Source of the DNA: Micavibrio sp. UBA1850
Lineage (GTDB): Bacteria > Pseudomonadota > Alphaproteobacteria > Micavibrionales > Micavibrionaceae
Length of the DNA: 39,496 nucleotides
Direction of reading: 5' to 3'
Assembly: GCA_002338525.1 (NCBI GenBank)
Contig: DDIM01000013.1
Location: 1-39,496 of the forward strand
Below are positions 24,715-33,356 of this stretch, in pieces. Position numbers and translations under genes: made by a program. The first letter of the stretch is position 1. The number at the start of each line of letters is the position of its first letter. Under the pieces are notes generated by a model that was given only the letters and a program-made list of their open reading frames with translations, was not told where the DNA came from and ran no database searches.

Positions 24715-26136
24715 ATGACAAAAGATATCATAGCCGAAATGGATGACAACGCCCTCTCTATCGAGAGTGTAGACTCTGCATCGGATATGACGTCTTTGTC
24801 AGATGATCGTATTAACGACATTATCGAACAGCTGGCCTTAGACGATAAGGCCATCGCAAAAAGAATTTTTCAAGACGACCTGACCGCCCAAGAAACGGCT
24901 GATTTTCTCTCTAAAATCACACAGGAAGAACGCAAAGAATATCTAGAAAAATATCCTGAATATATTCAAGTTGAAAGTTACGCGCACCTTAATGACGACC
25001 TTCTGAAAAATGCCCTCGACACCCTCTCGGCATCAGATGTGTCATACATTATTCGCGATCTGGATAGTGATGATGCTCTTGAGATTATCACTATATTGGA
25101 TGAAGAGCGCCAAGCCCAGATCATCAAAAAGCTTTCAAAACGTACGCGATTGGTTCTTGAAGAGGGCTTGAGCTTCGAAGAAGACAGTGCCGGGCGCTTG
25201 ATGCAGCGTGAGCTGGTCTCCGTTCCACAATTTTGGACCGTTGGAAAAACAGTTGATTATTTGCGCGCTGCAAAAGACGAGCTTCCAAGTGAATTTTTCG
25301 ACATTGTTATCATAGACCCCACATATCACGTCGTCGGCGAAGTCCCTCTCAACAAGCTTATATGCGCCAATCGTAGTGAAAAGGTTGAGGATTTAATGCT
25401 TGAAAGCCCTCACCCCATCCCTGTGAACATGGACCAAGAAGACGTTGCCAAAATTTTCCAACGTGAAGACCTTTCATCTGCGCCTGTTGTTGACGAAGAC
25501 AACCGTCTCATCGGTATGATCACCGTTGATGACGTCATTGACGTTATCCAAGAAGAAGCTCAAGAAGACATTTTGAAAATGGCGGGTGTTGACGGACAGG
25601 GTGACTTGTATCGTGCGATATTATCAACAACAAAATCACGTTTCAGCTGGCTATTTATAAATCTTCTAACAGCCATTGCCGCCTCTCTCGTTATTGGATT
25701 GTTTGAGGCCACCATTCAAGAGGTCGTAGCCCTTGCCATCCTGATGCCTATTGTGGCCTCAATGGGGGGGAATGCCGGAACACAGGCGCTCACCGTTGCC
25801 GTGCGCGCGATTGCAACAGACGAAATTTCAGACCGCAACGCACTGCGCGTTATCGGGAAAGAAAGCGTTGTCGGACTGCTTAATGGTATTGCTTTTGCCA
25901 TTATTGCCGGAAGCGTTACAGCCTTTTGGTTCAACAATCATGTGTTAGGCATCGTCATAGGTATGGCCATGATCGTAAACCTTATTACAGCGGGCTTTTT
26001 TGGGTCGATGATCCCTATTTTGCTTAACAAAATGAAACAAGACCCTGCTTTGGCCTCAACCGTTGTTTTGACAACGTTGACTGATATTATTGGCTTTATG
26101 GCGTTCCTAGGTCTTGCAGCGTTTTTCTTAATTTAA
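24715..26136 (+). CDS. mgtE: Magnesium transporter MgtE
   Basis: Inner-membrane Mg2+ channel of 473 residues. It contains the N-terminal helical MgtE_N domain (~30-160), two CBS domains (~165-290) that sense cytoplasmic Mg2+, a plug helix, and five membrane segments (~315-473) with the pore signature PIVASMGGNAGTQALTVAVRA. The first 30 residues are acidic and variable. The gene starts 19 bases after maeB and lacks a leader, so no magnesium riboswitch can be present; it is likely cotranscribed with maeB. Confidence 0.95.
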   Translation: MTKDIIAEMDDNALSIESVDSASDMTSLSDDRINDIIEQLALDDKAIAKRIFQDDLTAQETADFLSKITQEERKEYLEKYPEYIQVESYAHLNDDLLKNALDTLSASDVSYIIRDLDSDDALEIITILDEERQAQIIKKLSKRTRLVLEEGLSFEEDSAGRLMQRELVSVPQFWTVGKTVDYLRAAKDELPSEFFDIVIIDPTYHVVGEVPLNKLICANRSEKVEDLMLESPHPIPVNMDQEDVAKIFQREDLSSAPVVDEDNRLIGMITVDDVIDVIQEEAQEDILKMAGVDGQGDLYRAILSTTKSRFSWLFINLLTAIAASLVIGLFEATIQEVVALAILMPIVASMGGNAGTQALTVAVRAIATDEISDRNALRVIGKESVVGLLNGIAFAIIAGSVTAFWFNNHVLGIVIGMAMIVNLITAGFFGSMIPILLNKMKQDPALASTVVLTTLTDIIGFMAFLGLAAFFLI

Positions 26137-26180
26137 TTTCAGTTGATTAAGATTGAAACTTGCACTAGAAACAATCCATA

Positions 26181-28220
26181 ATGGCAAAAAAGAAAACCAC
26201 TTCGAAAAAGAGAGCGCCATCTAAGAAAAAGAAAGGCGCTCAAAAGAACAATCCGTCCCTACTCAGACGTTTTGTAAAGCTATGTTTTGTTCTAGCCCTT
26301 TGGGGTGCCATCGCCCTCGGCCTTATCCTTGCGTGGTTTGCCAAAGATTTACCTGATATCACAAAAAGAGCAAGTTTTGAGCGACGCACAGCCATTACTG
26401 TTTTGGCCAATGACGGATCAGTCATTGCCCGTTACGGAGATCATAAAGGCAAAAACCTCACAATTGATGAAATCCCAACCGACCTCGTCAATGCCCTTTT
26501 GGCAATCGAAGACCGTCGATTTTACTATCACCCGGGAATTGATCCTTTAGGGGTTGCACGAGCCATGGTCGTCAATTTTCAAAAAGGCGGCTATGTTCAA
26601 GGCGGATCAACAATCACACAACAGCTTGCTAAAAACTTATTTCTAACACAAGAGCGTGCCCTGACCCGTAAAATTAAGGAGGCCATGCTTGCTGTATGGC
26701 TTGAGTACGAGCTTACCAAAGACGAAATTATTGCTGCCTATTTGAACCGCGTTTATTTGGGCTCTGGCGCATATGGCATTGAGGCCGCAGCCCGTGTTTA
26801 CTATGATAAACCTGCAAGTGATCTGAATTTACGCGAGTCAGCTACAATTGCGGGGCTTTTGAAAGCGCCGTCGAAATATTCACCGCGCAGCAACCCTGAA
26901 GCCGCAGAGATGCGTGCCGACGTTGTGATGAATGCGATGCGCGAGGCTGGGTATTTAGAGGGTGAAAAAACCAGTACTAACTATATTGTGACCCCCTCTA
27001 AAAAACCGATTGGAAACAATACAAACCGTTATTACTCAGACTGGATAATGGAGCAAATTGACGACATTATTGGTCGTCCTGAAACTGATCTGGTTGTTGA
27101 GACCACCATGGACCCACAGATACAAGATGCCGTGGCGATGATCATTGACGAAACAATTCAATCAAAAGGCGAACGCTCTGGATTCACACAGGGCGCCTCT
27201 GTTGTTATGAGACCAGACGGTTCTGTTGTTGCTTTGGTTGGCGGTAAAAATTACGCACGCAGTCAGTTTAACCGCGCCACACACGCGCTGCGCGCACCAG
27301 GCTCGTCATTTAAACCTATCGTATATTTGACAGCCCTCAATCACGGTTGGAAACCATCCAGCCTGATTATGGACGAACCTATTAAAAAAGGACGCTACCG
27401 CCCTCAAAATTTTGGCCATAAATATTACGGCGAAATCACACTATTTGAAGGCCTTACATGGTCGATTAACACTGTTGCGGTCAACTTAACAAAAGATGTT
27501 GGCGTGGATGAGGTTATTTCAACGGCGCGTTTGATGGGAATCAAATCTGATCTTCAACCAGATCTAAGTCTTTCTTTGGGAAGTAGCGGCGTACCGATGT
27601 TAGAAATGGTAACCGCCTACGCAACAATTGCATCAAACGGTGTATCTGTCGAACCTTTTGGTATAACACGCATCAAAGACACGAAAGATAACGTTTTATA
27701 CGAGCTTGATAGACGTGGTCGCTATAGACAGGTTTTACCTGCTTATAATACAGCCGCTTTAAAGCAAATGATGCACAGTGTTGTGGTTAATGGAACGGGT
27801 CAGGCTGCAAATCCTGGATTTTTCGCAGCCGGTAAAACAGGAACGAGCCAAGATTATAGGGACGCATGGTTTACAGGCTTTTCAAACCAGTACATAGCCT
27901 CTGTATGGTATGGGAATGACAACAACAGCTCGACGAAACGTGTGACTGGCGGAAGCTTTCCGGCGCAATCGTGGCGTAAAATCATACAAGCCTCTCATAG
28001 AGACCCCTCACCTTCACGCTACCAACGTATACGAAGCGACGATGGCGGTTTTGATGGCTTCCTCAAGCGCCTGTTTTTCAAAACACCTTTTGGTGATAAA
28101 GAAAAAGAGGAAATAAAGTGGAAGCACGATCGTGAGAGAGAAAAACGTAGTCAACAACAAGAGGTTTTCCAGTCTGACTATGAAAGCCAACGTCAAAACT
28201 CATATCGCCTCAACGACTAG
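26181..28220 (+). CDS. Class A penicillin-binding protein, PBP1A family
   Basis: Bifunctional peptidoglycan synthase of 679 residues anchored in the inner membrane (TM ~33-55). The glycosyltransferase 51 domain (~75-245) has AIEDRRFYYHPGIDP, GGSTITQQLAKNLFL and KIKEAMLAVWLEYELTKDEI. The transpeptidase domain (~300-590) has the active Ser in GSSFKPIVY, the SxN motif in WSINTVAV and KTGT in AAGKTGTSQDYRDAW. It is shorter than E. coli PBP1A. The first 26 residues are strikingly Lys rich and cytoplasmic, and the C-terminal 60 residues are charged and Gln rich. It follows mgtE by 44 bases. Confidence 0.95.
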   Translation: MAKKKTTSKKRAPSKKKKGAQKNNPSLLRRFVKLCFVLALWGAIALGLILAWFAKDLPDITKRASFERRTAITVLANDGSVIARYGDHKGKNLTIDEIPTDLVNALLAIEDRRFYYHPGIDPLGVARAMVVNFQKGGYVQGGSTITQQLAKNLFLTQERALTRKIKEAMLAVWLEYELTKDEIIAAYLNRVYLGSGAYGIEAAARVYYDKPASDLNLRESATIAGLLKAPSKYSPRSNPEAAEMRADVVMNAMREAGYLEGEKTSTNYIVTPSKKPIGNNTNRYYSDWIMEQIDDIIGRPETDLVVETTMDPQIQDAVAMIIDETIQSKGERSGFTQGASVVMRPDGSVVALVGGKNYARSQFNRATHALRAPGSSFKPIVYLTALNHGWKPSSLIMDEPIKKGRYRPQNFGHKYYGEITLFEGLTWSINTVAVNLTKDVGVDEVISTARLMGIKSDLQPDLSLSLGSSGVPMLEMVTAYATIASNGVSVEPFGITRIKDTKDNVLYELDRRGRYRQVLPAYNTAALKQMMHSVVVNGTGQAANPGFFAAGKTGTSQDYRDAWFTGFSNQYIASVWYGNDNNSSTKRVTGGSFPAQSWRKIIQASHRDPSPSRYQRIRSDDGGFDGFLKRLFFKTPFGDKEKEEIKWKHDREREKRSQQQEVFQSDYESQRQNSYRLND

Positions 28221-28235
28221 TCACGAGCATACATC

Positions 28236-28649
28236 TTAATAATGAACGCCTGAGTAAATCTCTTCGTTTAGAAGTGAGTACTGACGCTTATAAGCGGCAA
28301 ATTTGTCTTCTCCATTCGCAGACCAAAAATCAACGAGATCTTTCGTATGCATTGATGGGGCGCCATATTCAAAACCTTCTCTCATCATTGATGCGTCGAC
28401 ATAGTCTAAATACTCGGCTGGGAACGCTGATCTTGGGCCTCTAAGACCTAACTCAACGAGAACTTTCGAAACATGTGCTTCGCTGCTTGCCGTCATATCT
28501 GACACAAACTGTATGGCGATTAAAACTTTAATCTCTTCACGGTTGTGGGGCACCAAACGGATGTGGCGCATAAAACGTGCATAGATATCCATTTCGATAT
28601 GTTTTGAAGTATCTGTTGGGGGTATCGGATAGTTTATAAAAGTTGTCAT
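28236..28649 (-). CDS. Hypothetical protein, 137 residues
   Basis: I do not recognise this protein. It is soluble, with no signal peptide or membrane segment, rich in Tyr, Met and His, and probably mainly helical from residue 15 to 75 (MDIYARFMRHIRL, EEIKVLIAIQFVSDM). The coding call is supported by a perfect AAGGAG ribosome binding site (28662-28657) 7 bases before the ATG and by a frame free of rare interruptions. It ends convergently 15 bases from the PBP1A gene. The 216-base stretch between it and rnhA holds its likely promoter and no other gene I can support. Confidence 0.7.
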   Translation of the reverse strand: MTTFINYPIPPTDTSKHIEMDIYARFMRHIRLVPHNREEIKVLIAIQFVSDMTASSEAHVSKVLVELGLRGPRSAFPAEYLDYVDASMMREGFEYGAPSMHTKDLVDFWSANGEDKFAAYKRQYSLLNEEIYSGVHY

Positions 28650-28865
28650 GTTTACTCTCCTTCTCTCGTACCTTTTTAGTACTTTTTAATTTGTGTTCTC
28701 AAAGCTTTGTGACACCTTGTAATTCAACTTTGGAACCACAATCATTAACACAACGTTAACAACCCCAAGAAGGTTCCCAAACCCTTGGTTACTCCTGTGG
28801 GTAAAGGTAAAAAACTTAAAATAGAGAAGAAAAATCGATTAAAAAAACCGAATCGGAACAACTGT

Positions 28866-29306
28866 TTAAATCAGCTCGATTCCCTCACGAGCAAGCTGAT
28901 CAGCGCGCTCATTACCCGGGTCGCCGGCATGCCCTTTAACCCAGTGAAAATTAACAGTGTGACGCTGAATGGCGTCATCAAATCTCTGCCATAAGTCTTT
29001 ATTTTTGACAGGCTTTTTCGAGGCCGTTTTCCAGTTTTTAGCCTTCCACCCTTTTAGCCATTCAGTCATACCTTTCATGACATAGGTGCTGTCGGTATAA
29101 AGCTCTACCTGACAGGGCTGCTTTAAAGTCTCAAGCGCCTGAATAGCGGCCATCAACTCCATACGGTTGTTGGTGGTGTCCGCCTCTCCACCGTTGAGGT
29201 CTTTTTCATGACCATTCCACGAAATAAATGCGCCCCACCCGCCCGGACCTGGGTTACCACTGCACGCGCCGTCAGTGTAAATTGTCACTGTCTTCTGTTC
29301 ACTCAT
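28866..29306 (-). CDS. rnhA: Ribonuclease HI
   Basis: Cleaves the RNA strand of RNA-DNA hybrids. The 146 residues show all four catalytic acids in context: YTDGACSGNPGPGGWG (~9-24), NRMELMAAI (~45-53), LYTDSTYV (~68-75) and HAGDPGNERADQLAR (~123-137). ATG 29306 has GGAAG 7 bases upstream and is preferred to the TTG one codon earlier. It lies 23 bases after ispH. In many alphaproteobacteria thrB stands between these two genes; it is missing here. Confidence 0.97.
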   Translation of the reverse strand: MSEQKTVTIYTDGACSGNPGPGGWGAFISWNGHEKDLNGGEADTTNNRMELMAAIQALETLKQPCQVELYTDSTYVMKGMTEWLKGWKAKNWKTASKKPVKNKDLWQRFDDAIQRHTVNFHWVKGHAGDPGNERADQLAREGIELI

Positions 29307-29329
29307 CAATAAGCTTCCATTTTTATAAA

Positions 29330-30292
29330 TTACGATGCGCGCAGCATCTTAGGTAATTTGAACTCAACATTTTCTTTTTTGGTTATGACGTTTTCAACCG
29401 TCACATCAAAATGCTCTTTTATATATTCAATCACACCGTTTACAGACACTTCAGGGGCAGAGGCTCCTGCCGATATACCGACATCAGACACACCTTCAAA
29501 CCACGCCAGATCAATATCTTCATACGTATCCACTAAATACGCATGAGACGCGCCATAAAGAAGCGCAGTATCAACAAGACGATTAGAATTTGAAGACGCC
29601 TTTGAGCCTACGATCAAAACGAGATCTGACTTGTCCGCAATATCTTTGACGGCTAATTGACGGTTTGTCGTTGCATAGCAAATATCGTCCCCGTGGGGCA
29701 CTTTGATATGAGGGTATTTTGCCTTCAATGCCACAACGATATCGTGTGTGTCATCAACAGACAGCGTCGTTTGCGTGCAATATGCAAGTTCTTTGTGTTG
29801 CGATAAATCAAGCGCGTCAACATCTTCAATTGTCTCCACCAATGTCACGGCGCCCTCGGGAAGTTGCCCCATCGTGCCAATGACCTCAACATGACCCTTA
29901 TGACCGATCAATACGATATGCGCGCCATTACTATAATGGCGCTCCACTCCACGATGCACCTTGCTCACCAACGGACAGGTCGCATCAATTGAAAACATAT
30001 TTCGCTGATTGGCTTCCTCTGGAACGCTTTTAGGGACCCCATGCGCAGAAAAAACAACAGGTCTCGCGATATCCTCTGGCGGAATGTCAGACAGCTCATC
30101 TATAAAAACAGCCCCCTTCTCACGCAGCTCGCTTACGACCAAATCATTATGAACAATTTCATGGCGCACATACACAGGCGCACCAAATTTGTCTAACGCA
30201 CGCTCAACGATTTGTATGGCGCGGTCTACGCCCGCACAAAACCCTCGTGGCGCAGCTAAATATAGATTTAGAGATTGTTGGGTAGAGTCCAT
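29330..30292 (-). CDS. ispH: 4-hydroxy-3-methylbut-2-enyl diphosphate reductase IspH
   Basis: Last enzyme of the MEP pathway, an iron-sulfur protein that makes IPP and DMAPP. The three cluster cysteines are visible in APRGFCAGVDRAI (~Cys 18), DATCPLVSKVH (~Cys 102) and DICYATTNRQ (~Cys 199); the SAHGVP block and TQTTLS are also present. Length of 320 residues is normal. Its first 25 bases overlap the end of the upstream phosphatase gene, so the two are probably cotranscribed and coupled. dxs and ispA of the same route lie 2-5 kb away on the other strand. Confidence 0.97.
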   Translation of the reverse strand: MDSTQQSLNLYLAAPRGFCAGVDRAIQIVERALDKFGAPVYVRHEIVHNDLVVSELREKGAVFIDELSDIPPEDIARPVVFSAHGVPKSVPEEANQRNMFSIDATCPLVSKVHRGVERHYSNGAHIVLIGHKGHVEVIGTMGQLPEGAVTLVETIEDVDALDLSQHKELAYCTQTTLSVDDTHDIVVALKAKYPHIKVPHGDDICYATTNRQLAVKDIADKSDLVLIVGSKASSNSNRLVDTALLYGASHAYLVDTYEDIDLAWFEGVSDVGISAGASAPEVSVNGVIEYIKEHFDVTVENVITKKENVEFKLPKMLRAS

Positions 30293-31107
30293 GGTTGATC
30301 AATTTCTTTGCGAACGTCTATAATTTCTTCTTTATTGCCCTCAAGGACAACGCAACTTAATACACCTTTTTCGTAAAAACCAGTATCAACACTAATTCTA
30401 TTCGGCGTAATTTGCACATCATCAAATATCTGGTGCCCATGCACAACGCGAAACCCGTGATCACGCGCATCATCTGAAAAGACATGGCGAATGCGCATTA
30501 AATCCTGACTATTTTGCATCTCTAGCGCAACCCCTGGCTTGATGCCCGCATGTACAAACACATATCCACCAATCTGACGATACAAATCAAGATTGTTCAA
30601 AAATTCAACATGATGCTGGGGGACTTTTTTATTAAACGCAGATGACAATCTCTCATACTCGGCCGGCAAGATTTCACGTTTACAAATCGCCTCGTGCGTA
30701 ACATGATCAGGAAGCTCGACACCATAGCTCACAATCGTATCAAGACCGCCCCACTTCAGATATTCAGCACCAAATATCAAAGGTTGCTCCATAAATCCCT
30801 GCATGCCCCATTCGTGATTACCTTTGATAAAAACACGCTCAATATGGCCTTCTATCACTGGCATTTGTGACAAACGCTCAATAATCGCCATGTTATCAGG
30901 GCCACGATCAACATAATCACCAAGATACACTATGTAGGCTTTGTCTATGGGGTTGGCATTCAAATGCTCATCAATCTTGAGGTGCATCTCTTGTAGAGGG
31001 GCTAAATGTCCGTGAATATCACCAATGGCGTAGACACGCACGCCATCTGGTATAGAATACGGCTGATCAGAATTTATTTGAGGATTATCGTTCATGAACA
31101 CTAACAT
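30268..31107 (-). CDS. PPP-type metallophosphoesterase (serine/threonine phosphatase-like)
   Basis: Protein of 279 residues with an intact calcineurin-like two-metal site: GDIHGHL (29-35), GDYVDRGPDN (63-72), KGNHEWG (95-101), VHAGIKPG and VVHGHQIFDD. This is the PrpE/ApaH-related PPP group, which acts on phosphoproteins or diadenosine polyphosphates. ATG 31107 is chosen because AAGGG stands 9 bases upstream; the ATG at 31095 has none at useful distance. Its 5' end overlaps the start of the divergent deacetylase gene by 14 bases, and its 3' end overlaps ispH by 25 bases. The real substrate is unknown. Confidence 0.87.
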   Translation of the reverse strand: MLVFMNDNPQINSDQPYSIPDGVRVYAIGDIHGHLAPLQEMHLKIDEHLNANPIDKAYIVYLGDYVDRGPDNMAIIERLSQMPVIEGHIERVFIKGNHEWGMQGFMEQPLIFGAEYLKWGGLDTIVSYGVELPDHVTHEAICKREILPAEYERLSSAFNKKVPQHHVEFLNNLDLYRQIGGYVFVHAGIKPGVALEMQNSQDLMRIRHVFSDDARDHGFRVVHGHQIFDDVQITPNRISVDTGFYEKGVLSCVVLEGNKEEIIDVRKEIDQPWTLPNNL

Positions 31108-31121
31108 ATACACTCACCCTT
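31080..31121. promoter_or_regulatory. Interlocked start regions of two divergent genes
   Basis: The deacetylase ATG (31094) has GAGGA at 31080-31084, inside the phosphatase coding region. The phosphatase ATG (31107, minus strand) has AAGGG at 31121-31117, inside the deacetylase coding region. Each ribosome binding site is therefore coding sequence of the other gene, and no intergenic space remains for separate promoters. Confidence 0.6.
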
Positions 31122-32008
31122 CATTTATCAAACATGAAACACCACAAAACCACCCTGAAAGACCTGAACGGTTAAAAATACTTCTCGAGGCGCTGAGCGC
31201 GCACACGATTATCGAAACAAATGATTATGACGAAAATATCATCGTGCCTCTTATTTTACAGGCGCACACAAAAAACCATCTCGCGTGGCTTGAAGAATCA
31301 GTCATAGAAGATGAAATTACATGCATTGACAATCAAGACACGTATTTATCAGATCACTCGTTGGCGGCCGCATATCAAGGTGTGTCAAACATATGCCAAG
31401 CCATAGACGATTTAAAAAACAACGATATTAAAAACAAAAAAAGCAGCCATGCGTTTTGTTTAAGCCGCCCGCCGGGACATCATGCAGAACCTGCCAAGGC
31501 CATGGGATTTTGTCTATTTAACAACATATATTGTGGCGCACTTTACGCCCAATCAATTGGGTTTGAAAAAATCGCAATTGTTGACTTTGATGTCCATCAT
31601 GGCAACGGAACGCAGGCCATGTTTGAAAAACATAAGCCTGAGGACATGATTTTTATTTCAACTCATGAAATGCCCCTCTACCCATGGACAGGCAAAGACA
31701 GTAAAGACAACATATACAATTACCCTCTTCCCACAAATTCGAACGGTGCCTATATGCGTAGCCTTTATGGAGATACAATTTTGCCACAGCTGGACGAATT
31801 TCGCCCTGATCTTGTCCTGATTTCCGCCGGATTTGACGCGCATAAAGACGATATACAAGCCAATTTAAATTGGGACGAATCAGATTATGAATGGTTGGGC
31901 AACGCATTGTCAAAATATCAAACCGCATCTATTTTAGAGGGCGGATATAATCTAGACGCACTGAAACATTCGGTTCTGGCTTACGTCAATGGCCTTGATG
32001 CATCCTGA
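31094..32008 (+). CDS. Histone deacetylase family protein (acetylpolyamine amidohydrolase-like)
   Basis: Zinc-dependent deacylase of 304 residues. Family motifs are HPERPERLKILLEAL (~17-31), RPPGHHAEPAKAMGFCLFNN (~125-144, His pair), the zinc ligands in IVDFDVHHGNGTQ (~160-172), SAGFDAHKDD (~247-256) and EGGYNLDAL near the end. Bacterial members deacetylate polyamines, acetoin-related compounds or acetyl-lysine in proteins; sequence alone does not decide. It is divergent from the phosphatase with overlapping start regions and is followed by the xseB promoter. Confidence 0.93.
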   Translation: MNTNIYTHPSFIKHETPQNHPERPERLKILLEALSAHTIIETNDYDENIIVPLILQAHTKNHLAWLEESVIEDEITCIDNQDTYLSDHSLAAAYQGVSNICQAIDDLKNNDIKNKKSSHAFCLSRPPGHHAEPAKAMGFCLFNNIYCGALYAQSIGFEKIAIVDFDVHHGNGTQAMFEKHKPEDMIFISTHEMPLYPWTGKDSKDNIYNYPLPTNSNGAYMRSLYGDTILPQLDEFRPDLVLISAGFDAHKDDIQANLNWDESDYEWLGNALSKYQTASILEGGYNLDALKHSVLAYVNGLDAS

Positions 32009-32021
32009 CAAAACATAAGCC

Positions 32022-32050
32022 TTGAAGAAAGAGGCGCTCTGACATACAAT
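32022..32050 (+). promoter_or_regulatory. Sigma-70-type promoter of xseB-ispA
   Basis: TTGAAG (32022-32027) and TACAAT (32045-32050) are spaced by 17 bases, placing the transcription start near 32057, 26 bases before xseB. Confidence 0.55.
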
Positions 32051-32082
32051 CTGTTCGCATTAACAAACGAGATATACAAAAT

Positions 32083-32322
32083 ATGACCGACAAAAAATCG
32101 ATTGAGTCTCTATCATTTGAAGAGGCAATGGGAGAACTTGAAACTATAGTGAGAGGTCTTGAATCTGGTCAGGCCAAGCTTGATGATTCAATTTCATCAT
32201 ACGAGCGTGGAACCGCTCTAAAAAATCACTGTGAAACACTTCTCAAGCAAGCACAGCTTAAAATCGAGAAAATCTCATTGCAACCAGATGGGTCAACAAG
32301 CACCCAGCCACACAACGCATAA
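32083..32322 (+). CDS. xseB: Exodeoxyribonuclease VII small subunit
   Basis: Small helical subunit of the single-strand exonuclease VII. The 79 residues show the standard core SLSFEEAMGELETIVRGLESGQAKLDDSISSYERGTAL followed by a coiled-coil stretch ending at EKISL; this is given in parts as FEEAMGELETIV (~12-23) and LDDSISSYERG (~37-47). The catalytic subunit gene xseA is not in the window. Gene order xseB-ispA-dxs is widespread in proteobacteria. Confidence 0.96.
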   Translation: MTDKKSIESLSFEEAMGELETIVRGLESGQAKLDDSISSYERGTALKNHCETLLKQAQLKIEKISLQPDGSTSTQPHNA

Positions 32323-32358
32323 CCCCCGCAATTATCATTACGAAAAAGGATTAACTGC

Positions 32359-33267
32359 ATGCCTTCACAACGCGACGCCTCCCCAGAACTTCAAGCCGCC
32401 ATGGATGAATGCCGTGAGAAGGTTAATAAAACTCTCGCACGCCTGCTTCCAGACACTGATCTTCCAGAGGAACGCATATATGATGCCATGCGCTATGGGA
32501 CGATGAACGGGGGAAAGCGCTTGCGTCCTTTCATGGTTGTGCAATCTGCCATGCTTTTTGGTGTTGACGAAATGCGCGCCCGTCGCGCGGCCGCAGCCCT
32601 TGAGCTGTTGCACTCATACTCTCTTATTCACGACGACTTACCGGCTATGGACAACTCTGACCTTCGTCGAGGCAAACCATCAACACACAAAGAATTTGAC
32701 GAAGCCACAGCTATCCTTGCAGGTGATGGCCTTTTAACATACGCGTTTGAAATTCTAACAGAACCAGAAACACATGAAGACCCACGCGTGCGTTGCGAAC
32801 TTGTCAATGCACTGGCCAAAGCTTCTGGCCCTAACGGCATGGTTGGCGGACAGATGCTGGACCTTATTGGTGAGACAGAAGAATTTGATTTTGGAACAAT
32901 CAGCCGTATGCAGCGCATGAAAACAGGCCGCTTGATGGCGTTTGCTTGTGAAGCTGGCGCCATCTTAGGAAAAGCATCAGAGACAAACCGTAAGGCACTT
33001 CGTAACTATGCATATGATTTGGGCTTTGCCTTCCAAGTGACTGACGATATTTTGGATGTCGAATCTGACTCTGATGTTATTGGCAAACCTGCCAACCAAG
33101 ACAGCGAAGCAGGCAAATCAACGTTTGTTTCTACATTGGGTAAAGAGCAAGCCAAACAGCGTGCGGAAATGATCGTTCAACAAGCCAACCGTCACTTGCG
33201 CGTGTTTGACAAACGTGCTGATTTACTCCGTGAATTAGCATCATACGTTCTCGAGCGTAGAGCTTAA
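32359..33267 (+). CDS. ispA: Polyprenyl synthetase, probable farnesyl diphosphate synthase IspA
   Basis: Condenses IPP with DMAPP and GPP to make farnesyl diphosphate. The 302 residues carry GGKRLRPFMV (~51-60), the first aspartate-rich motif DDLPAMDNSDLRRG (~92-105) and the second FQVTDDILDVESD (~220-232), with the two small side chains before the first motif typical of short-chain enzymes. AAGGA stands 9 bases before the ATG. Together with dxs and ispH it gives three enzymes of isoprenoid supply in the window. A geranylgeranyl product cannot be fully excluded. Confidence 0.94.
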   Translation: MPSQRDASPELQAAMDECREKVNKTLARLLPDTDLPEERIYDAMRYGTMNGGKRLRPFMVVQSAMLFGVDEMRARRAAAALELLHSYSLIHDDLPAMDNSDLRRGKPSTHKEFDEATAILAGDGLLTYAFEILTEPETHEDPRVRCELVNALAKASGPNGMVGGQMLDLIGETEEFDFGTISRMQRMKTGRLMAFACEAGAILGKASETNRKALRNYAYDLGFAFQVTDDILDVESDSDVIGKPANQDSEAGKSTFVSTLGKEQAKQRAEMIVQQANRHLRVFDKRADLLRELASYVLERRA

Positions 33268-33276
33268 TCGCGACGG

Positions 33277-33294
33277 TATGCCCGCAAGGGCATA
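33277..33294. repeat. Hairpin with GCAA tetraloop between ispA and dxs
   Basis: TATGCCC (33277-33283) and GGGCATA (33288-33294) form a perfect 7-base stem around GCAA, a GNRA tetraloop; GG and CC extend it past a bulged A. No T tract follows on the plus strand, so it is more likely an mRNA stability or processing element than a full terminator. Confidence 0.5.
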
Positions 33295-33345
33295 ACCTTA
33301 ACTTTCATCACGAAAACACATGACAAACATAGGGCCTTTGCGCTA

Positions 33346-33351
33346 TATAAT
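33346..33351 (+). promoter_or_regulatory. Consensus -10 box directly before dxs
   Basis: A perfect TATAAT lies only 5 bases before the dxs ATG (33357). The nearest -35 resemblance (ATGACA at 33320) is 20 bases away, longer than ideal. If used, the transcript would begin at or next to the start codon, that is, leaderless. Confidence 0.35.
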
Positions 33352-33356
33352 ATGTC

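Noticed and set aside
28817..28866. Intrinsic terminator after rnhA
   Set aside because: On the minus strand CCG-ATT-CGG followed by seven T looks like one, but the stem has only three pairs.
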